Shown: positions 13,601 to 26,340 of the stretch, piece after piece
Layout of the letters: every line of letters begins with the position of its first letter
How positions within the stretch are numbered: the stretch's first letter is position 1
Origin: Combretum micranthum
Lineage: Eukaryota > Streptophyta > Magnoliopsida > Myrtales > Combretaceae
Assembly: GCA_024138025.1 (NCBI GenBank)
Contig: JAMXBD010000094.1
Coordinates: 1,302,001 to 1,366,000, forward strand
DNA: 64,000 nucleotides
Direction: 5' to 3'
Notes under the pieces: generated by a model
Database searches by the model: none
Told to the model about the DNA's origin: nothing
Seen by the model: only the letters and a program-made list of their open reading frames with translations
Program-made: the position numbers and the translations under genes

Positions 13601-16127
13601 AAATTCTGATCTTAAAAGAACCCTGTTTAGAGAAGCTATTTTCCAACTCAAAATGAGTATTTTACATTAAACATGAAGTGTTTAGGGAATAGGTAACATA
13701 AAGAATGGTTTTGATGATTAAAGCCTAGATCTACAAGAGATATTTTCAAAACAAGAAAAGTTTACAAAAGTTATGTTAGCGTTATGTTTCAACCCCAACA
13801 ACAAACTTAAAATTCGTAATAAGAAAGCTAGATATATGAACACCTATTTTTCAACCCAAAAAAAGATTTTTATTAAAGAAATAGAAGCCTTAAGGGATAG
13901 GTTTGATTAGGAATTGATTTTAGAAAGACTAAATGATATTTACACAAGAAACAATCTCAAATATAAATTTCAAAATTCAGATTTAGAAATGACCTCTATT
14001 TAAACACCTATTTCCAAATGTCAAAATGAGGATTTAAATGGAAAAATAGAAGTCCTATGGAATACATGTAATAAAGACCTAATTTTGACAAGGATAAATG
14101 AAATTTATCGAAGTATAATCCTAAACAAGGAAAGGTTTAAAGTATAGTTTAAACAATGTTTCATTCCTTAAAATTTTGTAAAATTCATAACTAGTAAACC
14201 CCCTATTTAAACATCTATTTTCCAACTCCAAAATGAAGAATTTTATTAATAATGAAGGTGTTAGGCATATAGGTCATTAAGGTTGAGTTTTGATAAAAGC
14301 AAGTGTGATTTTGCAATGAATAAAACTAGTTTTCTTAAGTCTAGTAATTTCAAAAGTTTTGCAAAGCAAAAGTTTTCTTAAAGAATTCTGGATATCATAT
14401 ATCACTGAGGATATACATATAAATAGCTCATCTCATGACATTCATGATAATAACTTGTAGGTATTGCATATACATATAATGCATTTGGTAGAAACAAAGC
14501 TAAGAAAATAATGTCTTACACATCCTATAAAGCATTGTCCAAGTACATGAAGAAATAGATTGTCCAACACCCATGAATCATGCATGATATTGAGTTATTT
14601 ATGTATATAAAAGAATCTTTCAAGATATAATGATAGCTAAGTATCTATCAAAGCTTTAGATTGAAATTAGAAATTGATTTGTGGGCTAGGAATCTTGTAT
14701 AGCATTCTGTACCCTACTGTTCATGGACCAAATGACCTTTTTTGATGGAAATAACTTTAGAAATAGATAGCTCTCGTCGAATAGGTAGAAATCGATATAT
14801 AATATGCGAAATTCTGAGTTAAAATGACCATGTTATGGCCGTTTTAAGTTGGAATTTCTTCTTAGGTGAACTTTGACGAACTTGTTAGAATATAATTTAT
14901 AAGTTCACTTAAACTTATAGAAATACTCATTGGTGTTATTTCGTTTGATTAGGAGACTTGGGAGACGGACTAGACCTTCCAAGGACTATTATGATTAAGT
15001 GGCTTTTTGCTATGGCAAAATGAGTTCACGTTCTTTAAATTACATGCTTATGATTGTGCTTGTAATGATAGTGACATTAGAAATAGGACAAGATAAAATG
15101 AGAATGTGCATGTGAATTCTACATGGTTGAATTGATGATAAGAATATCGAAATAGGAAGTGTTATAAATATTTGTATGATTTAGTATAGAATTGAAGTGT
15201 CTGAAATATCTATGATCGCCTGTAATTTGGTTAAATAATATGCCATGATCTTATAATTAAATTGCCCATGCATAACATATGTTGGTCATATTTCATTTGT
15301 TATTTTACCTTTGTAGGAAGAAGGTATAATAGCTAGGCAACAGGTGGGTCTGAAAACTCGAATGTTGAGATGGAGTAGCCTGAATTAAAATGGAAGTGGA
15401 GTAGGCACTTGAATCAACTATAAAATTAATGAGTGGGTGAGCACTTGAATCAACCACTATGTAAATGAGAAAAAAAAATTGAAATCTATGGTCGTATGGG
15501 CCTAAAATACCTAAGCCCGAATGGAGGGTGTAAATCCATTCAACATAGACTAGAGAAGTCTTATGTATTGTATGCTCACGTGCTTTTGCATTTCATATGA
15601 TTGTCTAATATAACTTGCTTGCCTTATTGTTTGATGAATTATTTAATTTGGAAGTGAAACTCACTAAGCTCGTAAGCTTATAACCCTATAGTTTTGTTGT
15701 AGTATGATTATTTATGGCTATCTCCGAGAGGCTACTTTCCGCAGGTATATCTTTTGGAATTTAAGGAGCTTTTTGAAGAAGTCGGGACCTAGATGTTAGG
15801 CATAAACTTCTAGTTAAATCTCCTTAATCTTATTTATATGTTTTTGTAAGAGACTTTCGCTGACCTAAAGACTCTTAATATTTTGACAAGGGTATACCCC
15901 TTAGGTCTTTGTAATAGATTAATCTGGTTAAAACGGTTGTGATTTATATTATTATCACTATGCATGTCTTCTTAATCTATTTTGATTCAAAGTAAGGTCC
16001 CTGACATGGTGAATGTAAGCCTTACACCCGGTGTCTAAACTCACGGGATGACTGAGGATGTCATACTCGAGCTTAAATATCGAATGTGGCGGATTGTCGT
16101 GTATAGAGTAACATTTGGGGCGTGACA
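10638..16127. mobile_element. solo-LTR-like insertion in copia, TSD TAGTT
   Basis: The insert starts TGTAAACCCCCC and ends GGGGCGTGACA, which are near-inverted LTR ends with TG..CA. The copia reading frame resumes correctly when one copy of the 5-bp repeat TAGTT (10,633-10,637 and 16,128-16,132) is removed. The right part has features seen in Ty3/gypsy LTRs, such as GTGAAACTCACTAAGCTCG. No gag or pol translation is visible inside, and no second copy of the ends. At ~5.5 kb it is long for one LTR; part is explained by a second LTR nested at ~11.59-12.95 kb. A (CA)n tract lies at 13,116-13,138. Confidence 0.65.
11585..12955 (-). mobile_element. possible nested copia LTR (SIRE/Maximus-like)
   Basis: Read on the minus strand, the segment opens with TGGATTTTGATGATAACA (12,936-12,953). 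It continues with AAGTGTGCAG and many CAGAAG words, and ends near TTTCAGAAAGTG. These are known LTR traits of the SIRE/Maximus copia lineage. No target duplication could be fixed, so the ends are approximate. A minus-strand open frame at 11,581-11,847 lies inside and is not considered a gene. Confidence 0.4.
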
Positions 16128-16375
16128 TAGTTAGTTTCACTTCATTGATGACCTCCTTAAACGACATCACGTGTACCTTAACAAACCTGTCAAAAAACCA
16201 ATGTCCCCTCGGAGCCACCTCAGTGTCCATGAGTTTCTGTTACTTTCAAACCCTACTTGTTATCATGAGATTATTGGTGCACTCCAATACCTTACTATTA
16301 CCAGATTAGATATCAACTTTGTGGTTAGTCAATTGAATTAATATATGCATCGACCAAATACTAACCACCTGCAAG
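16128..16375 (+). pseudogene. copia RT to RNase H connection
   Basis: After the TAGTT repeat the frame reads FHFIDDLLKRHH, then a Pro-Met-Ser-Pro patch, YHEIIGALQYLTITRLDI and YMHRPNTNHLQ. These are the conserved copia segments between the RT core and RNase H (the GSLQYLTxTRPDIxFAV motif). The reading is interrupted at CTGCAAG by the hAT-like insertion and resumes at 17,342 with QATK-like sequence. Frameshifts are present. Confidence 0.8.
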
Positions 16376-17333
16376 TAGGGGCAGGTACGGATCGTTTGGT
16401 TCAGTTTTTCTTAAAACCAAAACAAACCATAACTTATGGTTTGTTTTTTTTTTTTTTCATCCAAACCAAACCCTTAAGTAATGTTTGGTTCGGATTAGAA
16501 ATTTTCTAAACCATTGAATAATGGTTTGGTTCAATTTGTATTATGAATTAAATCAAAATTCTAACTAAATTTTTTTTTGTTCTATTTTTTTTTTTTTTTT
16601 TTTACATTAGTGTAGATACTTAAATATTTATTTTACTTTACAAAGTTTATATTATAAATCATGACAAAAATACTTTATGAATTTATCATACTTTTAATAT
16701 GTAGTTGTCTATAAAATTAGTTATCCACCAATAAAATATATTCACTAACCAATACATAGTAATCCATAATTTATAATTTTTAATAGAACCATCAATTCAA
16801 TCATCTATTAGTAAATCTACCAAAATAAAAAAATCATATATCAACAAAATTCATCAATGGATAAAATGATCTGCTGACAAAAAACATTAAACAATAATAT
16901 ATAATAAGAGTTTATAACTATATAATAATTTCATACTTTATAAAGTTAAAAAACTATTAAAAAATAGTTCATCATCGATAAAAAAATATATATCATAACC
17001 CTAAAAAAGATTAAAAAATGAACAAGTTGATTTTAATCAATATTCACTAAAGAATAAATATCAAATGAAATATATGAACATATATGACCTTTAATCAATC
17101 ATCATAAAAAATCTATAATTTTAACTTACAAGTAAAATATTATTATATTTTCCTAAAATGGCTTGGTTCGGTTTTACGAGTAGTTTGGTTTACCTTCTAA
17201 ACCAAACCATAAATTTATGGATTGGTTCTGGTTGGAAAATTTTTAAACCAAATTGTTAAAAAAGACCATTTTCAGTTTGGTTTGGTTCAGTTACGAACTG
17301 ATTTAATTCGGTTGGTTTTTTTACCCACTCCTA
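16376..17333. mobile_element. hAT-like non-autonomous element in copia, 8-bp TSD
   Basis: A 958-bp element whose ends TAGGGGCAGGTACGG and (reverse complement of right end) TAGGAGTGGGTAAAA form short imperfect TIRs. It is flanked by CCTGCAAG (16,368-16,375) and CCTACAAG (17,334-17,341), an 8-bp target duplication with one mismatch. Removing the element and one repeat restores the copia HLQATK reading. Subterminal AAACCAAACC / GGTTTGGTT words occur at both ends. There is no transposase. Confidence 0.8.
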
Positions 17334-17892
17334 CCTACAAGCAACTAAGTGAGTTTTTCGATATCTTTGCGGCACCATGAAACTAGATCTCCCTATTATT
17401 CACACAATTGCACCTCCCTGGTCACCTATGTTGATGTTGACTGGGTTCCGATACTCGCAGATCTATCATAGGGTATGCTATTTTTTTTTTTTGATGCAAT
17501 CCATCTCATGGCAGTCCAAGAAACAACCTATTATCTCCAAAAGATCTATTGAAGCTGAATAGAGAGCCATTGCTTATGCCGTTGCATAGTCTACATGGAT
17601 TTATCATCTTGCTCGTGACTTGCAAGTCCCCATTCAATGGCCCATAATTTTGTGCTATGACAATCTTGGAGCTATCTACATGACCAGGAATCTTATTCAT
17701 CATAACCGCATGAAACACATCGACATTGGTTATCACTTTGTGCGTAAGCAGATAGCCATAGGTCAAGTCTCAGTGAAACACATTCCCACTTTCATCAATG
17801 TGTAGACATCTGACTAAAAATCTCTCTACTACGACCTTTATTGATCATTGTACCAATCCCATACTGACACTAGTATCATGAGATTGAAGGGG
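17334..17892 (+). pseudogene. copia RNase H and polypurine tract
   Basis: Conceptual translation gives ISWQSKKQPIISKRSIEAE, then YRAIAYAVA, WIYHLARDLQVP, LCYDNLGAIYM, KHIDIGYHFVRKQI and VKHIPT, the canonical C-terminal copia RNase H with its Asp and Glu motifs. Stops replace residues after EAE and near the end, and an oligo-T run lies at 17,482. The polypurine tract GATTGAAGGGG (17,882-17,892) directly precedes the 3' LTR. Confidence 0.85.
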
Positions 17893-18064
17893 TATATTAT
17901 TGTAAACTTTTGTATTTCATATTTATTGCTAAGGGTCATTTCTGTCTTTCTCATATCATAGGTTTAAGACTCCTATCATATATATACCTCGCTCTATCTT
18001 GTACACCAACACAACGAAATCAATGAAATAAATCATTTCTATTTGTGTTCAGTTTCCTCATGTA
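17893..18064 (+). repeat. copia 3' LTR
   Basis: About 170 bp between the polypurine tract and the start of block B. It begins TATATTATTGTAAAC, contains a TATATATACC promoter-like motif near 17,980, and ends near TTTCCTCATGTATCA. The matching 5' LTR is not in the window. The exact right end is uncertain because block B starts within a few bases. Confidence 0.6.
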
Positions 18065-21000
18065 TCACACTCCCTCTATTAGTTGCTTCCATCCTTTTTA
18101 TTTACATATATCAATGATTACATTAAAGAAAAATTATAAAAACCAAATGGGTGTCCTAACCAAATGAAAATAGATAACCACTAAAAGAAACAAATAAAGA
18201 CAAAATCGAGACATGAACTGAAATAGTTAATGAAATAAAAGTGGAATTGAGTTGTCTCCCATCAGCACTTGTTTTATTGTCTCAACCTAACTTTTTTTGC
18301 ATATCTTTTTTTTTTCTATGCCAATCAAATTTCTAAGGTCCTCGATCTCTAACCCCACTTTTCTTTTTCTTTTTCTTTTTTTTTTGTTATACATTATTTA
18401 TCTTTACTTGAACCACTCTATTCTCTAATTGGAGCATTTGGTATTGCATCAAATTTAGTGTTTTGAGAGTTGTTTCTTTTCCATCTTTTCAAAATGTTCA
18501 CAGTAGGCTCTCTATTTCTAAGCCTTAAGACTAACTACTACTCTAAAGTCAATTGTGGCTCTTAGCATTGGCCATGAAGGACACCTTGAAATCATTGGAA
18601 TCCATTAATCTTCATCAATTTCTATAATCACAAAATCTATATTCTCAATCATTCCTTGAGGGTCTCTTGATCGAGTATTCATCAAATTGAATTATTATCT
18701 TAGACTTACGCATTCGTTTCCTAATCCCAATGCCTTGGCTATGAGTTCTTCGTGTTGCACCTTTTCATATCTGGAACTCTCTTGTATGTTACCTAGGTTA
18801 TTGCTTTTTTTACTAACATAGGTAAAGTTTTTTCTTAGCAAAGCAATCGAGTCTCTAACCTTCAATTGATTAATTGCTTGCTTTTGAATTTTTTTGCCCA
18901 TTATTGCTTTATAACTCTAATTTGCAATGCTCTTCTCTTTTTCATGATATGAGGTTATTGAAGTTGTAGGTAGCCTTATCGCATTTCTTGCCTTGTATCA
19001 TCTTACCAGTGGTGATACTCTTGATTATAAGCATTTGAATCAATTTCTTGATCAAGATCCAACGCACCACAAACTTAACATACTATTAAATGACAGAAGT
19101 ATGGTTCGCTACATGAGTTGCCTAGCAAATCTTCCATTACCATTATCAATGACATACTCATCAACTATCCTCTAGTGGCTTTATGAACATCATTCCATCA
19201 CAAGTTCTTAATAATAATAATAATAAAAGAAAAAATACTAGCAACTGTGATCAACTAGTTGACTCATGATGAGGGCATATATTCACCAAATCCTTATATC
19301 TTCTCTATGTATTAAATAAGGGCTAAATCTCATACTACGTATATGAATCTATGTCTAATATAACTTTAGCAATACCACATATTAAGACTAATTATCAGTC
19401 ATACTCTGCCTTAACTTTTAAAAAAATGCTCTTGAAACTTGGCAACTATGATAGATGTGAGTTAAGTGGTGTTCCACAAAGTACCTACTAAAACAAAAAT
19501 AAGAAGAAGCAAAAATAGGAACTTTACCCAAAAAAAAAAAATCAAAGATATAATTAAGAGACAAATATTATTTTTTGTTCTTTTTGAGTTTAAAGCAACA
19601 ATTTCAAAAGAAATTTAAACCAATAAGATTGATATTTAGAATAAAATTAAGAACCAAGAAACGAGAAATTGGTTTTAAGCTTTGAAGATATCTAGTATTT
19701 TTTTCAATAAAACAACTAGTCTACAAATTGTCCTAAGAAGGAAATTAGCATTAATTACTCCTTTGCAACAGTACCAAAAACTAACATGCACTAAACACAT
19801 GTAAAGATAGTTTTGCAAAAATCATGTGGAGCATACCGAATCAAGTAGTGTACCGAATGATATAGTAACAAAACTGGTGAATAACCAAGTCAAATTCATA
19901 GGATTGGTGTACTAGGTCTCATTTATATTAGTTTAATTCATAGAAAGATATGGTTTTTAATTTTTCTAAGAACTAAAAGCTAAACCAACTATATTACTTG
20001 GATTCCTAACACCTAAAAGAATGTAATCAAGAACCAAACATTTGAAGTGTCAAGTGGTAACATGATTATGCTATTCACCTAACCTATTTTGCATGTATTG
20101 ACTTGTTAATGTGTCATTAAGAAACTTTGATCGAATTAGAATGAGTCAATTCCTAAATCAAATTAGCCAATCATAGATTTAGTTACTGTTGATACCTGCA
20201 AATATAATCCCAATCAACAACTAAACATGTAGATAGACCTTAACACTGGGCTAACATGGCCTAGAACCATTGGGTCATGGGTTAGGGTTGGCTTGACTCG
20301 TAACCGGCCTGGGTATATGGCAGGTTGGCCTGGGCTGGTGGCTCGCTGGTTCATAGGCTTGGTTGCAGCCCATGAACTGTGAATTTTTTTAAAATTATTT
20401 TCTTCCTTCTTTAACTTGATCACCATCATTTTCAATATAAAAACCATTTTCGTTAATGACTATAGACATGACTCTTTTTTTCCCACCTAGAGCTTGGATT
20501 TTCATTTTTTCCATCTAAATAAATGACCATTCATCCTTTTCTTTTCCATCTTCAAATTATCCCTACAAATCCATCAAAGCATCATGTTCTTTTTATCTCT
20601 ACAAATCCTCAACTTTCTTAATCATGATATTTATCATTTTTTGTTGTTGTTGTTGTTGTGCTTCGAATTAGCCTCTTGGTTATCTTCATCATGGACCTGG
20701 TCAAATGCATGGGCTTAGCAGCATCATTGGTGTTGGTATTCTAATTGTTAATGGTATTGATGTTGGAGGAGGAGGAGGAGGAAAAGAGGAAGGCAGATAG
20801 ATGGTGGTAGATGTTTTGCCATGTTTTGGTTTTAATTCTCTTTTTCTTTTTTTTTTCATTTGTTGTCGCTTTATGTGATTTTGGTTTTTGTAATTTTTTC
20901 CCTCTAAATACCCAAGGGGTCGGCAGTTCGAAGAGGATGACCCACTTACGACTTACCAATCCACCGGGTCTGTAGCCAGGTCATGACCTTCGGTCTTGGC

Positions 21001-22450
21001 CGACAGGTCGAATCCTATGATGGTAGGTTGGGCCAGGTCACAGATCTAATCCGACTTGTGTCAAGGTCTACATTTAGAATATAAGCATAATGAACTAAAA
21101 TCAACAAGTCAGTATAATAACCATGGAAAGCAAAAATATAACCCACCAGGCAATTTGTACTCCAACAATAAATTTTAATTCATAATCAAGGTGAGGCACT
21201 GGAGAAATAAAGAGAAAAACATCCAATATAAAGAAATTCCATGCTCAGGTCATGTTTCGCATGTATTACTAGATTGGAATCTGTTATCTACAATGATACT
21301 TACCTAAAACTATGCTAAAAGTGTGGAAAAGTTGATGAAGTATCCAGATAACTAACATTTGGATGGAATCATACTACCATTTCGAATGTTGAAAATTGCC
21401 TTGGTAAAAATTCATTAATAAGTTGGATAGTAGTATCTTAAGCATCCTGACTAGTGTTTGGACCGTAGCCCTATTTTTCAACTTTTTAAATGAGTATCCA
21501 GATGTTTAGTTAAGAGAACATGTGGCCATTGATGTTCTACAAAAAAATCATTAAATATTATTATGAAATATTATATCAGAATAAATGAATGATATGAGAT
21601 AAATTCAAATAGGAGATCAATATTTAAATATATAAAAAATAAATAACGTTATATAAAATAATGCAAATAGAAGATTAATATTCTAATAGTTGAAAAGAAT
21701 ATCGATATTTTAAGTGAGTGAGAAATAAATATAATAATTAAAAAATTCCTTTTTGTACCCTTTTTCATAATATTGATCCCTTTTTTCAACAATTTAAACA
21801 TTAATGCATTAAGTTAAGATTTGAAACGTAATTTTATATGTTATCAATAGACGCACTAGGAAAACTTGGTAGGCTAGTTTAGTAATTCGCTTGAACATTT
21901 TCAATTTTGGTTGATTGATTTATGAACTTGCAGTACTTTTAGTTTCAACTGGCAAAATTATAAATTCGATCCACCGTTTTCTTACGATTCAAAGGTTGAG
22001 AAGTCTTTCTTCGAAAGTTGGTCCTATTCCTCCTTAATATTTTTAACCCCCTTCTTGAAATTTTGTGTTCTCTTCCACGGGTTGCTCTTAAGATAATTAA
22101 GAAAAGAAAAAAAATAAAATAAAATTATGACAGATACTTTCACTTACAGCAGTCAACTTCGATTCTTTGATTTATGCATGATTATTTTTCTCATCCATTA
22201 TAATACTTAACCTAGGGAGATATATATATCCAAAGATAATGACTAAAAACTTGAAAAAAAAAACGACAACAAAGGTAGAAGTAATACTAAACTTGAACAA
22301 ATCGCAAAGGAAAATCAATCTATCTCTAGTATTCGATCCAAAATTGATTCACAGGTGACTGGAACGGTTATCCTTTTTCTGACAAAGGATAGTTGCGGTT
22401 TTAGAGATTATCATTCTAATCGAAAAAGAACAGGAAGGATTTCATTTTCC
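18065..22450. repeat. duplicated block B (partner 5,292-9,807)
   Basis: Same content and order as block A, beginning TCACACTCCCTCTATTAG right after the copia LTR and ending GGATTTCATTTTCC. Block B continues into GCGGCACTTTACCAACTAAG, whereas block A continues into copia. Internal landmarks include the gypsy protease remnant (18,430-18,960, minus) and a TIR element (~20,222-21,075). No gene is supported. Confidence 0.8.
18430..18960 (-). pseudogene. decayed Ty3/gypsy protease-region fragment (block B)
   Basis: The minus strand reads RSRDPQGMIENIDFVI, then IEIDED, a stop, and WIPMISRCPSW..LRATIDF. This is closer to the gypsy protease consensus than the block A copy, but still has a stop and a lost GRPF motif. 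A 68-codon open frame just upstream on the same strand (18,695-18,901) may be gag-side sequence; it is not independently recognisable. Confidence 0.5.
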
Positions 22451-23112
22451 GCGGCACTTTACCAACTAAGCGATGTCCTTGTGATTTCCTTACTATTAAT
22501 CTTCTCAAACACTTTCCAAAATATTCCAATATAAAGAAATGCATCATTTTTTTACCCTCAAGATTTGGTACCATTAAATAAAATTAGCTACAAAATGAGC
22601 CAAGCGGAACTTTTACATTTGATCTCAGGTTAAAAAAATTATCAAGTTTGAGCACAAGATGAGCTTTTTTATTATCAATTTTAAAATTCAGGTTTGATCT
22701 CAATTTATTTAGCTAGATGAGCTTTATTTCGAGTTCGAGCTTGACTCATTTACAAATCAAGGTTGAGTCAAGTTAAGTCAAGTCAAGCTTTTTATTGAGC
22801 CCAACTAAACTATTATCAAGCTTCAAATTCTAGCTCGAGCTCAAGTAATTTAAATTGCTCATCATCCTTTTTTTTTTTTTTTTTTTTCAGACATAAAAAA
22901 TGACATATAAGAGTCACTAAATATATATATATATATATATCTATTATCAATTATATTGAAAGGTATTAAAGTCTAAATATAAGTTCATACAAGGTATCAA
23001 CATTAAAAACATGAATTAAAGTAGAGGAAAATCTCATCTAAGGCATCAACGTTTTGAATTGTTAAAAAATGAATAACTCTTGATAAATAAGTCAAATAAG
23101 GCATCCATTGCT
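22451..23112. other. left edge of segmental duplication unit 1
   Basis: No gene. From about 22,690 (AGGTTTGATCTCAATTTATT) the sequence matches 48,986-49,400, including a GGAAAATCTCATCTAAGGCATCAACG-type stretch and a TA microsatellite (22,921-22,940). This marks the left limit of the large tandem duplication. The match ends at the start of the 13-unit array. Confidence 0.6.
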
Positions 23113-26100
23113 AACTAAGGGTGGGAAAAAAAATCCAACTAAATTAAAATACTGAACTGAAATTGAAAAACCAATATAAAAAAATGGTTAATCAGTCCAT
23201 CAGTTTTGGTTTAAGTTCATGGTTTTATTTTTTTATTTTTTGGGTTTTTTTGTTTCGATTTCAGTTTCAATTTCTAACCACAAAAAATCTACAACTAATG
23301 GTTAACTAATATCTACAAATATATAATTTATATATAATTAAATTTTCTTAAAAAAATAAAAAAGCTAGAGACACTACAACAGAATTTTTCTTTGCCCACG
23401 AGTTTTCCACCAACAACTTTAAGTTCATGGCTGAAGAATACTTTGTCCCAATGAAAATTTGACATTGTTGTCATAAAAAGGAATCGATTAATTTATTTGC
23501 TGAACGAGAAAGTAACGACGGGAAAGACCAAAGTAGAATGAAAAACTCCCTCCACATTCTCTTTAGTTTTCTTTTTCCTCATTTACAGACTTCTATCTTT
23601 TTAATTTTCCAAAATCTTTAGAGTACAAATCTCAAACCTAACTTGCATCATGTCTTACATTCATTAGTAACACCTTTTACACGAACTTTACTGGTTCAAT
23701 TCCGCTTGCTTGACTGTGTCTCTCAAATGCTATTGCGTCTTCATTGGTGGATTCATCGATAAATCACAAAAAATAAGGTAAATCTCTCTCTTTCTTTACC
23801 CTTCACACACACTCACATAGAGAGAGACATGTAACAAAAAGAGAAAAAGGGAACTTCATTCCATTTCATGTCACAAAAGTAAAGCAAAGAGATGGTCTCT
23901 AAGAAATCAACAAATCACGACTTTTCCTTCACCAAAAAGTGCATAACCTCAATTATGTAGGGCTATGAAAAAAATCAACTAAATCGAGAAATCAAATTGA
24001 AACCGAAAAACCAATATGAAAAATATGGTTAACCAGTCTATTGGTTTCAGTTTAGGTTCGTGGTTTTATATTTTCTTTTAGGTTTTCGATTTTCAGTTTT
24101 CAGTTTCTATTTCAATTTGTAATTGCAAAAAACTTATAGTTAATGGCTAACTAATATCTACAAATATATAATTAATTTTTTTAAATAAAAAGGCTAGAGA
24201 CACTATGACAGAAGGTTTCTTTGCCCATGAGTTTTCTACCAACAGCTTTAAGTTCATGGCCGAAGAGTATTCTATCCCAATGAAAATCTGATGTTGTTGC
24301 CATAAAAAGGAATCAATTAATTTATTTGTTGTACGAGAAAGTAACGACGGGAAAGGTCAAAATAGAATGGAAAACTCCCTCCACATTCTCCTTAGTTTTC
24401 TTTTCCCTCATTTATAGACTTCTATCTTTATAAATTTTTCAAAATCTTCAAAGTACAAATCTTAACTTGCATCATGTCTTATATTCATTAGTAACACCTT
24501 TTACATGAATTTTATTGGTTCAATTCTGCTACTCGACTGTCTCTCAAATGCTATTAACGTCTCATTGGTGGATTCTTCAAAAATCACCAAATGTAAGGTA
24601 AATCTCTCCCTTTCTTTACCCCTCACACACATCCACACACACACACCACACATATGTAACCAAAAAAAAAAAAAAAAAAAGGGAACTTGATTTTGTTTCA
24701 TATCACAATAGTAAACCAAAGAGAGGGTCTCTAAGAAATCAACAATCATGGTTCTTCCTTCTCAGAAAGTGCACAACTTTGATTATGTAAGAGGGGGAAA
24801 AAAAAAAAGGACGGACTAAATCGAAATCGAAGTGAAACAAAAAAAGAAAATCTGAAAAATATGGTTAACCAGTCCATCGGTTCTGATTTAGGTTTGTGGT
24901 TTTAATTTTTTGTTTCAATTTTTGGTTTTAGTTTCAATTTGTAACCGCAAAATACCTATAGTTAATGGTTAAAAAATATCAATAAATGAATAATATTATA
25001 TATAATATTTTTTTAAATAATAAAAAGGCCAAAGAAAATACAACAAACTGTTACTTTGCCCATGAGTTTTCTAAAAACAACTTTGGGTTCATGGCCAAAG
25101 AACAATCTATGTCAATGAAAATTCGATGTTGTTGTCATAAAAAGGAATCGATTAATTTATTTGATGTATGAGAAAATAACGAGGGGAAAAGCTAAAATAG
25201 AATGGAAAACTCCTTTCATATTCTCCTTAGTTTTCTTTTCCCTCATTTACAGGCTCCTATCTTTTTAATTTCTCAAAAATTTTTAGAGCACAAATCTCAA
25301 ACCTTAACTTGCATCATGTGTTGTATTCCTTTTTTTTTTTTGGCCAAAATGTCTTGTATTCGTTAGTAACACCTTTTATGCGAACTTTATGGTGTAATTC
25401 CACTTGCTCGATTGTGTCTCTTAAATGCTATTGCGTCTTCATTGGTGGATTCATCAATAAATCACCAAATATAAGGTAAATCTGTGTGTGTGTACCCTTT
25501 ACACTCACACACACACACACACAAAGAGACATGTAACAAGAAAAAAAGAACTTGATTCTGTTTCATATCATAACACCGAAGCAAAGAGAGGGTCTCTCAG
25601 AAATCTACAAATCGTGACTTTTCGTCCGCCAAAAAGCACATAACCTCGATTATATAAGAATAGGGAAAAAAACTAACAAAACCTAGACAAGAACTGAAAC
25701 TGAAATACCAATTTGAAAAATATGGTTAACCAGTCCATCGGTTTCGGTTTACACTCACGGTTTTATTTTTCTTTTGGTTTTTGGTTTCGGTTTATATTTT
25801 TAATAGCAAAAAACCTGTAGTTAATGGTTCACTAATATCTATAAATATTTAATATTATATATAATTAATTTTTTTAAAATAAAAAAGGCTGAAGATACTA
25901 CGACAAAATGTTTCTTTGTCATAAAATTTTCACCAACAACTTTAAGTTCACAACCAAAGAATATTATATCCCAATGAAAATTCGATGTTGTTGCCATGAA
26001 AAGGAATAGATTAATTTATTTACTGAATGAGAAAGTAACAATGGAAAAGGGTAAAATCGAAGGACAAACTCCCTCCACATTCTCCTTAGTTTTCTTTTCC

Positions 26101-26304
26101 TTCCTTTACAGATTTCTATCTTTTTAATTATTCCAAACTCTTTAGAATACAAATCTCAAACCTTAACTTGCATCATGTCTTGTATTCGTTAGTAACACCT
26201 TTTACACGAACTTTACTGGTTCAATTCTGCTTGCTCGACTGTGTCTCTCAAATGCTATTGCGTCTTCATTGGTGGATTTATCAATAAATCACTAAATATC
26301 AGGT

Positions 26305-26340
<36 letters not shown>

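Larger units (their letters stand above)
9808..18064 (+). mobile_element. 5'-truncated Ty1/copia element split by two nested insertions
   Basis: Three plus-strand pieces join in order into the 3' half of a copia polyprotein: linker and reverse transcriptase (9,808-10,637), the RT/RNase H connection (16,128-16,375) and RNase H (17,334-17,891), followed by a 3' LTR. The insertions between them are a solo-LTR-like element (10,638-16,127) and a hAT-like element (16,376-17,333). Gag, protease, integrase and the 5' LTR are absent; the element abuts block A at its left. In-frame stops (for example after AEAE in RNase H and in FINV*TSD*) show it is dead. Confidence 0.85.

Noticed and set aside
16115..16309. 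64-codon frame over the copia RT/RNase H junction, and the opposite-strand frame 15,958-16,230
   Set aside because: Wrong frame or strand relative to the copia translation, which reads through in the other plus-strand frame.
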